DNA of 64,000 nucleotides from positions 7,825,501 to 7,889,500 of the forward strand of contig JAWUZG010000084.1 of the NCBI GenBank assembly GCA_036785705.1. Reading direction: 5' to 3'. Position 1 is the first letter of the stretch. Each line of letters begins with the position of its first letter. Positions 26,940 to 37,000 of this stretch are shown one piece after another. The position numbers and the translations under genes were made by a program. Under the pieces are notes generated by a model. The model did not search any database and was not told the origin of the DNA. It was given only the letters and a program-made list of their open reading frames with translations. The stretch is from Acanthornis magna (lineage: Eukaryota > Chordata > Aves > Passeriformes > Acanthizidae).

Positions 26940-27726
26940 TACACAGGCATCTGTTGGGTTTATTAGGAAATACCCCAAAATTTGGAAACTGGCCACCAGA
27001 AAACCAGCCTGGGCACTGAAATGTTGCATTTCTGCCCCCAGATGAAGTAGGAGAGCCAAGCAGAGTGGACACAGAGGTACAGAATATTCCCAGGTGAAGG
27101 CTGATGAGCACTCATCAGTAACTTCTCTGTCAGGGTCAGTAAGACTGAAAATTGGAGAAATAGATTGCAGGCAATAGATAAGGTTAGATCACAACGTGAT
27201 AGCACTGGGCAAAAACCTCCAAGAGGAGCCTGTGTGAAATTTTTGGATTGTTTGCTGTAGGGTTAGAAAATTGAAACTGTTGTTAACTTGGGCTGCATGG
27301 GACAGACTGAATACTTGAGGGTCTTATTGCTGCTCTTTGAGGATGTGGCATCAGATTGAAAGGATCCTCTGCGTGGGAGAATACAGGCATAAAATCACAC
27401 CTTGTTGTATAACTCAGTTTTACATACACATAAACACATTTTTTAAAGTTCATTGGCACCACTGTATCTGTATTTTTACTGCTGAGGCAGGGGGAATGCA
27501 CCAAAAACGAGTGAAACTCTCTAGATGCACATGTAAAACATATATACCCACGCATCCAGGGAGCGTGGGCAACACTGAATACCTGGTTAAGCACTAAAAA
27601 CCAATTCCAAGGGCTATTTCTTCAGAATGTCGTGGTGGCTTGTGATAGTGGATCAGTGAGATACTAATATTGTTTATGCTTAGCATTTCAGGTGTAATGT
27701 TTACACAGACAAACCAAAACCAGGGG

Positions 27727-27752
27727 GAAAAAAAAAAGAGAGAGAGAGAGAG
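27727..27752. repeat. Poly-A followed by (AG)n
   Basis: A run of ten A is followed by about eight AG units. Confidence 0.95.
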
Positions 27753-28489
27753 TATGAAGTTTGTACCTTTTCTTGTTTATCCAGTCTTGAAGAACCTGCC
27801 AGTCACAGCTGTGAATCACTTAAAAACAATATCAATGCTACAATAAATTTCTATTTCCCAGAAGAGGAAAAGCACACATGCTGATATGAAACACGGTGGG
27901 AATATTTCAACTGTCTCAGTAAGACGCCAAATTCAGCCCTCTCAGCTCTGTGGCACCAGGGCTGCACACATTGTCTAATTGAAAGCATGACTCTTTAGCC
28001 ACATCCTGGCTCCCTGACACTTCCATTTCCCAAGCTTTAGCTTATATTTGTTGAAAGCTTTGAGCAGCAGTTCCTACAGACCCCCTTTCGGAAGTCTGAG
28101 CGACTGCTGAGGTGATCACTGCATCCCAGAGCCCTGCTCAGAGGAGAGAGCCTGGGAAACATTTGCATTCAGGGCTGGGAGCACCCCTAGTCTGGCCACC
28201 CCAGGGTGAAACTCCCACCCTGGTTTCCAGACAAACGCCTGCTAAATATCAGCAAACACCGCTGCTTGAGTTACTGGGAACACAGGGTGTCCCAAGACTG
28301 GAAAAGCAGCATCAGTAAAGGGTTTTCCTTCCCTGAAGAGGGCCCCCAATTGGGTTTATATAAACAGGGTGACGGTTTTACAATATCAGGAAGGAGAAAA
28401 GAAAAAAAGAAAGAAAAAAGAAAACAGCAAATCAAACCAAGGCGGACAATACCTGTTGTAACTCCATCTACTGTAAGACATGTTCCTGT

Positions 28490-29110
28490 TGCTGCTGACA
28501 CCATCCATGTCCGGCTCGGCTACAGCGCTTCCAGCATCGCTCGCGTCCTGCGGGCAGCGGCTGCCGGGCTGGGCGGTCACACACCTGCCCGTGCCGATCG
28601 GGGCAGGCGCCTCCGGCCTTGCGCCGCACCGCCAAAATTCACCGCCGAGCAGCGGCTTCGCATCGAGCTCTGGATGCTCGGAGCAAACCAATGCCAGTGC
28701 CGGGGAGGGAGGAGGAGGAGGAAGGGAGGGATGAAGAGGGGGGGAGGCTCCCGGGGTCCCTGCCGAGGCGGCTGGATGCTCCCAGCCAGCCGGCGGGCAC
28801 GGAGACGCGCAGGTAATAAACCGGAGCGAGGGTGCTAAGCCGCTTAAGAGATCTTCAGCGGGGCTGTGCTGAGGAGTGCAGCGGCTTGTGCGCCTCCTGC
28901 TCCGGCACACGCGCCTTATTTATTTATTTATCCTGGTTGCCACAGATACGGGTCCATTGCACTGACATCAGCCGTCTCCCACCCACCGCCGGTCCCCGGG
29001 TCTCGCCGGCGCGATCTTCCAGGCACACAGGGATCGCATCCCTGCCCGCGGGGTCAGGCCGGGAGCCGGCTGCAGCTCCTCAGGATCATCGCGCCCTCAG
29101 GGACACGGCC
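28490..29110. promoter_or_regulatory. CpG island with promoter-like features, no assigned gene
   Basis: CpG dinucleotides are dense here (gctcggctacagcgcttcc, ccggcgcgatcttcc and many others), in sharp contrast to the CpG-poor surroundings. The island holds a CCAAT box (28688-28692), a GC-box-like GGGCGG (near 28573), and G-rich blocks at 28703-28760. Good splice donors face outward on both strands: plus-strand CAG|GTAATA at 28812/28813 and minus-strand AACAG|GTATTG at 28453. This is what a bidirectional promoter with two short first exons looks like, but no matching downstream coding exon was recognised on either side. It could drive a long non-coding RNA. RRAS2 starts elsewhere, beyond 64000. 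Confidence 0.6.
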
Positions 29111-29800
29111 CTGCAGCCCCTGCACCTGGCAGGACGGGGGCCACTCCTAGTGCAGGAAAAACGCTCTGCACACCCCATTTCAGTCGCTGGTTTTGCACGG
29201 TGCACGGGCCCAGTTTGCCCCAGAGCCGCAATGTAGCTTTCCTGAGTGCAGGGTTGGGTGCAGGAGGGAAGGCCAAACCACCCTTCATGGCTCCTGCCCA
29301 CACGTCCCTGAGGGGGACAGCAGTGTCCCGTGTCAGGGCCTGTGCCGAGCACCTGTGGGGCTCTCGTTCCTCACCTCCATCAGCTGAAGGCAGCACAGGG
29401 CCTGTGATGCCCACACCTGCCCACAGGTTAGGAAACAGCTCTTGCCTCCCAATGCCACACGACTGTGAGGCCGGGCTGCTGAGGCACGTGGCTGTGCATC
29501 GCCAGGCAGACAGCCGGAGCACGGCCCCATCTCCTGTAACACCACAGCACACAGCTGCCCAGAGGGCCTGGCCATCCCCAGGCCAAGGGAGATGCCAGCA
29601 GAAGCAGTGCCAGGTCAGCACAGTCAGCCCCCAGGCAACACAGGATACCTACAGACACACAGAGGGCTGGGGGGACTGCTCTCAGACCTTTCCCAGACAG
29701 TCTCACCTCTTTGGCCCGTGCTAGGGTCTTCTGGCTCCTTCTCTCTCTGCTTGGACAGCCACGTGCCCAGCCCTGCTCTTACGTGTAAGATCTCTTGGGA
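29111..29800. other. GC-rich flank of the CpG island
   Basis: G+C stays high but CpG becomes sparser than in the island core. Overlapping open frames of up to 174 codons occur on both strands, explained by GC-rich composition with few stop codons. None resembles a known family, and the frames overlap one another. Confidence 0.5.
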
Positions 29801-29834
29801 AAAATGTCTAAAAATCCCAAGGATACATAAATAA

Positions 29835-29880
29835 GGACTGGAAGGGACTTGAGTCAATCAGGCCCAGTCACTCGTCTCAC
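29835..29880 (-). mobile_element. Possible CR1-like remnant
   Basis: The phrase actggaagggacttgagtca followed by aggcccagtcact resembles the diagnostic line found near the 3' end of older CR1 families, read in reverse. Nothing further along is recognisable, so this is weak. Confidence 0.3.
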
Positions 29881-32800
29881 AAACAACAGTACCTGGTGAG
29901 TGATTTCAGGCTGAAGCTCCAGAGGCTGGCAGTGAAGAGCTCCTAGAGCTCCCAGAAGGTAGATGAAAGTCCTAGAGTTCCACCCTGCTGACAGACTTCC
30001 CATTCCTAGCTCAAAGGCATTCATGGACATCACTTAGCCAATTTTTCTTGCACCATTCAGTTCCTTCAGTTCATATAAATGAAAACCTTCCATCAACCTT
30101 TTAATTTCCAGTCTTTATTTTCAAAGGGTAAGTGGGCCAAACCCTCAATCCCTTCACATCAGGATAGGTAGAACCACCCTAAGAGCTTTATTCATGTACC
30201 AGTTTTAAACCAAATCAAACCCTTCCTGAATATGGCTGGTATTTGGCCATATTTCTTCTAAACATGGAAAACATCAACCAGGTTTCCTTGGAATGGCAGT
30301 TAAAATGCCCAGACCTGAGCCTTGCTCCTGTAACTGCATATACCCAATGAGTTTGTCATCCTGATAATATCCTGTCACAGGTGCTGTTGTTGATGTTCTG
30401 TATAGACAGTGCATTCCCATTTATCTCATTTATAATCCATGTCGATTGACCAGGATGAAATGGACCATCTGCAAAGCAGAGTTACTCACAGCCCATCTCC
30501 TCCCCCCACCTGCTCTGCTCACACTGAGACATTTGGGAATGGGCAAACTAAAATCATTTACCTGTCTGTGGGATTACTCAGGCCAACATTTTCCATATGG
30601 GAGCAGCTGAAAATCACCCTGATGAGCCCCTGCATCCCAGAGAAGCCTCTGTCAGAAACAAACCCTTCAAGGCACATCAATAAAAGCAAGGAACAGTTTG
30701 GCTGCTCTCCTCTTCACATGCCTCACCTGAGGCATAGCTCGCTGGCAGCCCAGGCTCCTTCTCACTCATCCTGGACCAAAGCACTGAGCAGCAGAATGTC
30801 AACCATGGTGGCTCATTCTGAGACAGGGCAAACACAGCTGTACACCCAGAGCTGTCTTGTCCCAGCATGCTGAGGCAGCAGGGCTGCAAAGATTTTGGGC
30901 TGACCCTGCCGAACCTCAGGGCAAGCACAGCCCCTCCACATGGGTAACACATCAAAACCAAATCCCACCCACCCTAAGTTTTGGCAGAGTAGTGCCTGAA
31001 GAACTTGCCTGTGCCTGCCTCAGGGGACCCCTTCACACACATCCTTGGAGAAGAGGTGCTCCAAAGTAGAACCAAGTGTGGTCTCCATTGCTCTGCTGCA
31101 GGTAAACAGTGGTTTGAGAGTCCTCAGAAAAATACTCCAGGCAGCAGGTTTAGCCTCCTGGGACACAGGTGTCTCCCTGCTTTCTGGACGTGGATGACAA
31201 GCTCCCTGAATGCAAAGTCTCCCAACCCTTCTGCTTAGGAGTTTCTCAGTTCTTGTTTCACTAATTCAGAACAAACACTGATGACTGACAGTGAAGCCTT
31301 TGCCTGCGATCAGTTGTGAGCACTGCCAGCTCCTGCTGCTGGGCTGTGACTTTCTTCTGCAAGTGTCCCAGCTCCGCTCCTGCCCCCCAATCCCACACCC
31401 TGCATTGGTGACCATATTACTTCAAAGCTGAAATTGTCGCAAAGGCTTTGATGGGGAAGCCGGGGCACTCATGAGCCCACGCAAGGGGCAGCAACACAAA
31501 TGGGATCCGTGCTGGAATTGAGTCAGAGACAGAAATGGTTTTCTTGCCATTCATTCTGTTCCCAGTGCTTCAGGGCATGTGTCACCATGTGTTTGTGCAC
31601 GGCCACATCCACACACATCCCAAATGAATCACGTCTGCTCCCTGTTTCCAGAGATTCCCTCTGACCACTGCAGATGCAGGGACATCTCAAAACAAGCATG
31701 TTTAATCCGGGGGGAGCAAGGGGCTGGGCTTCTGGGTTACAGCATCACGGATGCTGGAGCAGTAACAACAGTTCTTCTTAAAAGCCTTGAGAAACTGCCC
31801 CACAGACTCCCCACCCCAGTGCCAGCTGGGGGAAAGACTGGAACTGAGCACTGAAAAGACAAAATCTTCCTTGTTTCAGGTGTTCAGAATATGGCAAATG
31901 ACCTTATCACCCAAATAAATGTGACAAGGAATATTGGCTTGAGCTGCTGAAATACCACAGAAATGAAGCTGGCAGCAGGGCTGAAGCAAACAGGCTGTTC
32001 CTGCATTTCCCTGCTGCAAACAAATTGCAAAGTACCTGCTGAGTCACTGGATGGAGCCTAACAGGTTTAACAGCAGAAAGTCAAAAACCCAACATAAACA
32101 ACTCCAGATTAAGTATTCCAGTAACACTCTCAGTTTTAAATGTGAATTTTGGACATGCCCACACCGTAATTATACATACATATTGTATCAACAGGACCGA
32201 CACTGCCCCCACCACCCCAAACACTTGCTCAATGAGATTATGAGTCCTTCAGCAGTGCTAATTAGTGCTTACGCAAGCACGGATTTCTCCAAGCTCTCGG
32301 GGCTGCTGCCTGGAGGGGAGGATGCTCCCGCGTCTGCAGGCGGTGCCCTGCGACAGGGAGCTGCATTAATGTCCTTTCCCTGCCGCTTCGACAAAATTCC
32401 TCCCTTCATCCTCCTGAGGGGCTGCTGCAAACCCTGGCTGGCCAGCCTGCGGGTGAGGAGGAGGTGAGGGGAGTAAGGACAGGGGAGATCTGGTCTCCTA
32501 AGCTCCATTGTAAGGGGGATTTTCAGAACACCACTGTCCCATGATGTGAAACTCCTGCTGCCTCCAGCTGGGGATGGAGCCAGGGTGGCATTTATGAGAT
32601 ACCAGCAGGAGACTGCTGCAACCCAGCCTGATGTCAGCTCCAGAGGGAGTCAGGCTGGCTTGAACAAAACATTAGTGTTTGATAATCAGACAGGTTCTAA
32701 GACAGCCACAGGAAGACTTCCAGAAAAACCAGTTACAAACTCTTTCACACCTGGACACCACATTCCCCTGCAGAACAAATATCCGCGCCTTGCTTAGGGG

Positions 32801-33173
32801 GAGATTTGGGCCCATGGATGCAGGAACAGCACTGCAGAGCCAGCATCCTCACAGGAGCTCTGCTGCCTTATAAGAAGCATGAGATGCCTGTGAAAAATAA
32901 CACTATGTAATTTTAAAATATTTTTAAAAATATTTAAAAAGGCTACAAGGTATGCCACAGCAGAAGACAACAGCACAAAAGGCTTGTGGAGCAGCTTGTT
33001 AAAATGAGAAACACCCATCAATGGGACAAGCAGTGGTGACTCCAGGACACCCAGCATCTGTGCTGGGGACCCCATAACCCGATGCCTTGGATGACATAAT
33101 GCTTTATGCAGGGGAACTAGGGAAGGAGGGATGGGCCTGTTTGCTTTTCCACCTTCCCTCATCTCACCCTGCC

Positions 33174-33219
33174 AAAGTAAAGCTTTGGGCTTAATGTAAA
33201 AGTAAAGTTGGGCTTAATG
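33174..33219. repeat. Tandem duplication of a 22-23-bp unit
   Basis: Two copies, aaagtaaagctttgggctta-atg and aaagtaaagttgggcttaat-g, follow one another with a two-base linker. They differ by a two-base deletion. This is a local slippage duplication. Confidence 0.8.
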
Positions 33220-33692
33220 ATTTTTCCTGAAAAGAGGGTATTTACATCCTTAAGAGCATCTGGCATAATTCTGTATTTCGTCTTCCTTTCAAAGGATAAT
33301 GCAGTTTCTAAAAATTCCCTCCAAGAGCCATTATGATTTTATGCTGCTCCTGATATAATAAACAACTTCATTCGTCAGGCTCCAGGCATTTTGCAAAGAA
33401 GCCAGCATCACTATTTACATCTTGCAGAAAGGAACCTGAAGAAGCACAGCTTTCCTAGCAGCAACCAAGAAACCTGGGGAGATACCCACACTGGCCCTGC
33501 AGCCCCCACACTGCAATGCCCCCATTCCTACACAGGCACAGGATGACCCAACCCTCTGGTAATCTTCTGCCTGGAAGTGCTTAGAAACCTGACTGTGCCA
33601 TTCATGGTGGTTTTAAAGTCCCAATCTCTGCAAGTATAACAAACTGGCAGTGCATTCATGCGAGCTCAACTTCTTTCTTCCTTTTAAGAGCT

Positions 33693-33768
33693 GGAAAATA
33701 CTATATTTACTATATATATATATGATGTGCATGCTATATTTGTTCTATAGAAAATACTATAATTACTA
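33693..33768. repeat. AT-rich stretch with (TA)n and a duplicated flank
   Basis: A (TA)n run around 33711-33722 is flanked by two copies of the word gaaaatactata-tttacta (second copy with one change). Confidence 0.7.
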
Positions 33769-34703
33769 AAGCGGAGGAAGTCCACAGCAGCGTGGGTGCT
33801 GATCTGTATTTTTTAGCTGGCTCAGTCTTCCTCGTGGACCATATTGCTAAAGGACAGCGTGCTGGTTTCATCCATCTGTACAGTGCAAACTGCTAAGGCA
33901 ATCTCTTAGTAATTCATTAGCTCTTTTCATCCTCTGCTCCTCTCTGAAATGCATCCTGATTTCCCACATGTACAGAAATGGTGATACTGTGCCAACGGAT
34001 GAGTATAGTGGCCTTCTGTGAGGTATTGCTCTGTTAATCCATAAAAATAGAAAGCTGAAATATAAAAATCACTCTGATGATTTGGAATTTCCCTCGTGTT
34101 AAAGAAGGCACAAAGCAGCTCTGGACAATGATGCTCCAATCCACCACGTTCCCTTCCTTTGGGACACCAGCAGCCTCCCAATGTTTCCCTCAGGCTGCAG
34201 CAGCTTGTGTCAGCCCTGAAGCCCCTCAGGAACCAGCTGGCAGCACTGCTCTTTGGGGAATTCCAGTCCCCATCTGCTGGGGATTTTTATATTGCATTCA
34301 TCCCTCTGGACTGGCATCCTCCTATCTGTGAAAGAAATCCCAAGCTTTACCAACTGAAATTCAGGTTCAACAAAACCACAATAGTTGGGGTTTTTTTCCT
34401 AATTTATGCAGAGTCCTGCAGGAGCAATGGCACCAGCCTCACTACAGACCCAAGTGTTAGTAAAGGTGTTTTAAATCCCTGCCCTGCACTATATGTATTG
34501 TTCCCAATCCAGTTCCTCCATGGTTACTGCTGGCTTCAGCATTCAGAAGGAAACTGTTAATGCCTCATCTGGTTGTGTCCTCAAACACAATCCTGACGTT
34601 CCCAGATTTCTGTACCTACCACAGACACTGTATAAGCAGCAAGCCAGACAGCCCTGTCCTGAACAAGGACTGACACTGACTGGCTTCTAATATGGGGATT
34701 TTA

Positions 34704-34903
34704 AATCATAGAATGGTTTGGGTTGGAATGGAAATCAAAGAGCATCTTGTTCCACCCCCCTGCCATGGGCAGGGACACCTCCCACTAGACCAGGTTGTTC
34801 AAGGCCAGCCCGGCTTTGAACATGTCCAGGGAAAGAGCATCCACAACTTCTCTGGGCAACTTGTTCCAGTGCCTCAGCATCCTCAGAGTAAAGAATTTCT
34901 TCC
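34704..34903 (-). mobile_element. CR1 LINE 3' fragment, minus orientation
   Basis: The segment opens with aatcatagaatggtttgggt and continues through ccatgggcagggacacctcc, ccaggttgttcaaggc, acttctctgggcaactt and gtaaagaatttcttcc, then stops abruptly. It is a short 5'-truncated insertion of about 200 bp. Confidence 0.93.
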
Positions 34904-36029
34904 ACAAAGCTTCTTGTTAGAGAAGGAATTTAGTACCAGGAGCATTAAAAAAGGCTCCTCAAGCTTTCTAGATCAGAATCTGGAGGGGGTGGGGGGTGGA
35001 CATTGAAAAAAAATTCAATCAATTTACTTTTAAAAAAGAATTTTTAAAGCTTACAAAGTAACTTACCATTGTTTAAATGTCATAAGAAACGTGGATTACT
35101 TAAAGAAAATGGAACATGAAAATATCAAGAAGTGAATTTGAGATTTTACAGTAAAATCCAGAGATATGCCCACATGCATCATGCTATGCCCTCTACTGAA
35201 AAGTGGGAACTTTGTCACCTCAGTGTAGTGATACAAGCCAAAAATGATGTGGCCACCACATCTCAAAGGGGAAAAAAAAGTCATCTTCATTAGAGCGGGC
35301 AAAAAAGCACCAAGAAATCTCCCTGCAGCCGCCAGCCCTACCACACCTCAGGGGGTTTGTGAGAAATAGTGACAGATTTCACTCTGGAACACACCAGTTA
35401 CACTTTCCAGGTTTTTAATGCTATTCTGAAATTAATAATATAATTGCCAGATATGGAAAAAAGTCACTTGATCCTGCCCAGGCTGAGAAGACTTTTGAAT
35501 TACGAAATCCCTCACTAGACCATAAAACCACAGAAGAGATCTGCTCTTGTGCAGGGCATTATTTCAGAGGATCCATATATGGATATTAAAGTAGCAGAAT
35601 CTTTTGGCAGATGACCAGCTGGAAACGAAACTGTAAAAGCCTTGTAATGTATTGATTGCTCATCCACAGGCAGCAGCCCATAATTAAAGACCAAAGCACC
35701 TTGACCTTCTGCACACAAGGTACAATACCTCTTTCATGGTTCACTTAAAACATCTGAGCTGCAAGACTTCTTCACTATTTTTTTCCTTGATGTCCCACTC
35801 AACAAGCTACTTCTTGCCCAGAAACAAGCAACTTCTCTGCAGTGGGCAGCAGCATTTAACACATTCAAAAATATAACAGAGGTATCTGATTATTCCCCTA
35901 AAACACATCAGCTGCACAAGCCACTGCTCCCGTTTTCTCTCTCTGGATCTCTGATGAACCGGAAGCAGCAATGCAAGCCCAGAATGCCCTGGGCAGCCAC
36001 CGTGGTCCAGTGCAACCTCACCCTTGTGG

Positions 36030-37000
36030 CATGCACAAGTGCAAACCTGACCCCCAGGTCTCTCACAGAGCTCTGCTGGAGCTTTAAGCTACTTTAACTA
36101 AAACTTTTGATTTTAAAAACATCTTTATCCTTGTAAAATTCCATGGGCTCCTGTCGACCTATTCCTCCAGCAGCCCCATGCCCAAGTTTACCAGCTGGCT
36201 CACCCCAATATGGTGTCACCTGAAAACGTGTTAAGAGTGCACTTAGTTGTCTCCTTCAGGCCACTGGCAAAATGTTTGAGATGCCAAGTGAGACCCCTGC
36301 AGCATTCCTCTTGTCACCAGACTCTATCTGGAGGTCAGTTTGTTGCCCACTGAGGACAACCACTCCGTCTGAGCCCAGTCCATCAGTCAGTGCTTTACCC
36401 AGCCCATAACATCCTGAACTTTGGTACAAAAATACGGTGGGAAAAAGTATTGAAAGCCTTGCTGAACTGAGGTAAAAAAACCACACTGCTCTCTCCTCAT
36501 CCACAAATTCTTTATCACAGAGGGCAGTGCTAGTGGTCAGGTGCAACTGACTCCAGTAAATTCGTACATTTATGGGGACCATTCCCAACCACTTCTCTTC
36601 TACGTGCCCAAAAACATATTTCTGGAGGACTCACTGTGTGACTTTCCAGGCACAGAAGCAAGGATGACTCCTGGCAGTTCCCGACATTGCTTCTCAGGCC
36701 TTGCTTAAAGAGAGGTGCAACACTTGCTTTCCACCAGACAACAGTAATATCCCTGCTCTCCATTAAAGATGGTCATGAAAGATGTCCCAGCAGCCTTGTC
36801 TTGGCAACAGCAGGTTCTCTCTCCACCTTGGATGGGCTCCATCAGATCCTGAGAATTTCTGTGGGTTAAGCCCTCCAAAGTAACCCTGCCTTGATCCTTA
36901 TCCACTGCTCCTGGCTCTTCTCATTCTACATTCTCACATGGACCTGGGAAACCCGGTTGGTCAAGAGGCTATGAAGGCTCTGGGTACTGTATCTACTGTC
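36030..37000 (-). mobile_element. Degenerate CR1-type LINE ORF2 (reverse transcriptase) fossil
   Basis: Read on the minus strand, broken frames carry pieces recognisable from CR1 reverse transcriptase. A DEERAVWFFYLSSA stretch matches the usual VDEGRAVDVVYLDFSKAFD block. A VVWWKASVAPLFKQG stretch matches the WRKANVTPLFKKG block. A CTLNTFSGDTILG stretch stands where the catalytic F-A-D-D box belongs. Frameshifts and stops separate them and the catalytic Asp pair is not intact, so no active protein is made. The limits are approximate. Predicted frames at 36256-36588 and 36530-36763 belong to this fossil, not to a host gene. Confidence 0.85.

Larger units (their letters stand above)
17014..28300. 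other. Non-coding sequence with one CR1 insertion
   Basis: I see no recognisable exon. Open frames reach 137 codons (19719-20132 plus) but do not resemble protein families and overlap frames on the other strand. The CR1 copy at 23.33 kb and two dinucleotide repeats are listed separately. A purine-rich run (28386-28435) leads into the CpG island. Confidence 0.55.
29881..36029. other. Non-coding sequence between the CpG island and the CR1 fossil
   Basis: There is no recognised exon. A locally GC-richer, CpG-containing patch at 32265-32470 keeps open frames on both strands without family resemblance. A CR1 tail is at 34.7 kb. The 144-codon frame at 30439-30873 (plus) is unrecognised and probably chance. 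Confidence 0.55.

Noticed and set aside
28206..28910. Open frames of 210 codons (plus) and 174 codons (minus) across the CpG island
   Set aside because: GC-rich sequence has few stop codons. The two frames overlap on opposite strands, have biased Arg/Gly/Pro/Ala composition and resemble no family.
28917..28932. ATTTATTTATTTA run near the CpG island as a TATA box or AU-rich element
   Set aside because: It is a simple tetranucleotide repeat with no linked transcript evidence.
29097..29724. 174-codon frames on both strands in the GC-rich flank
   Set aside because: They mutually overlap, are compositionally driven and show no recognisable domain.
36256..36763. Minus-strand frames that could be taken for a host gene
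   Set aside because: Their peptide blocks match CR1 reverse transcriptase and are broken by frameshifts.
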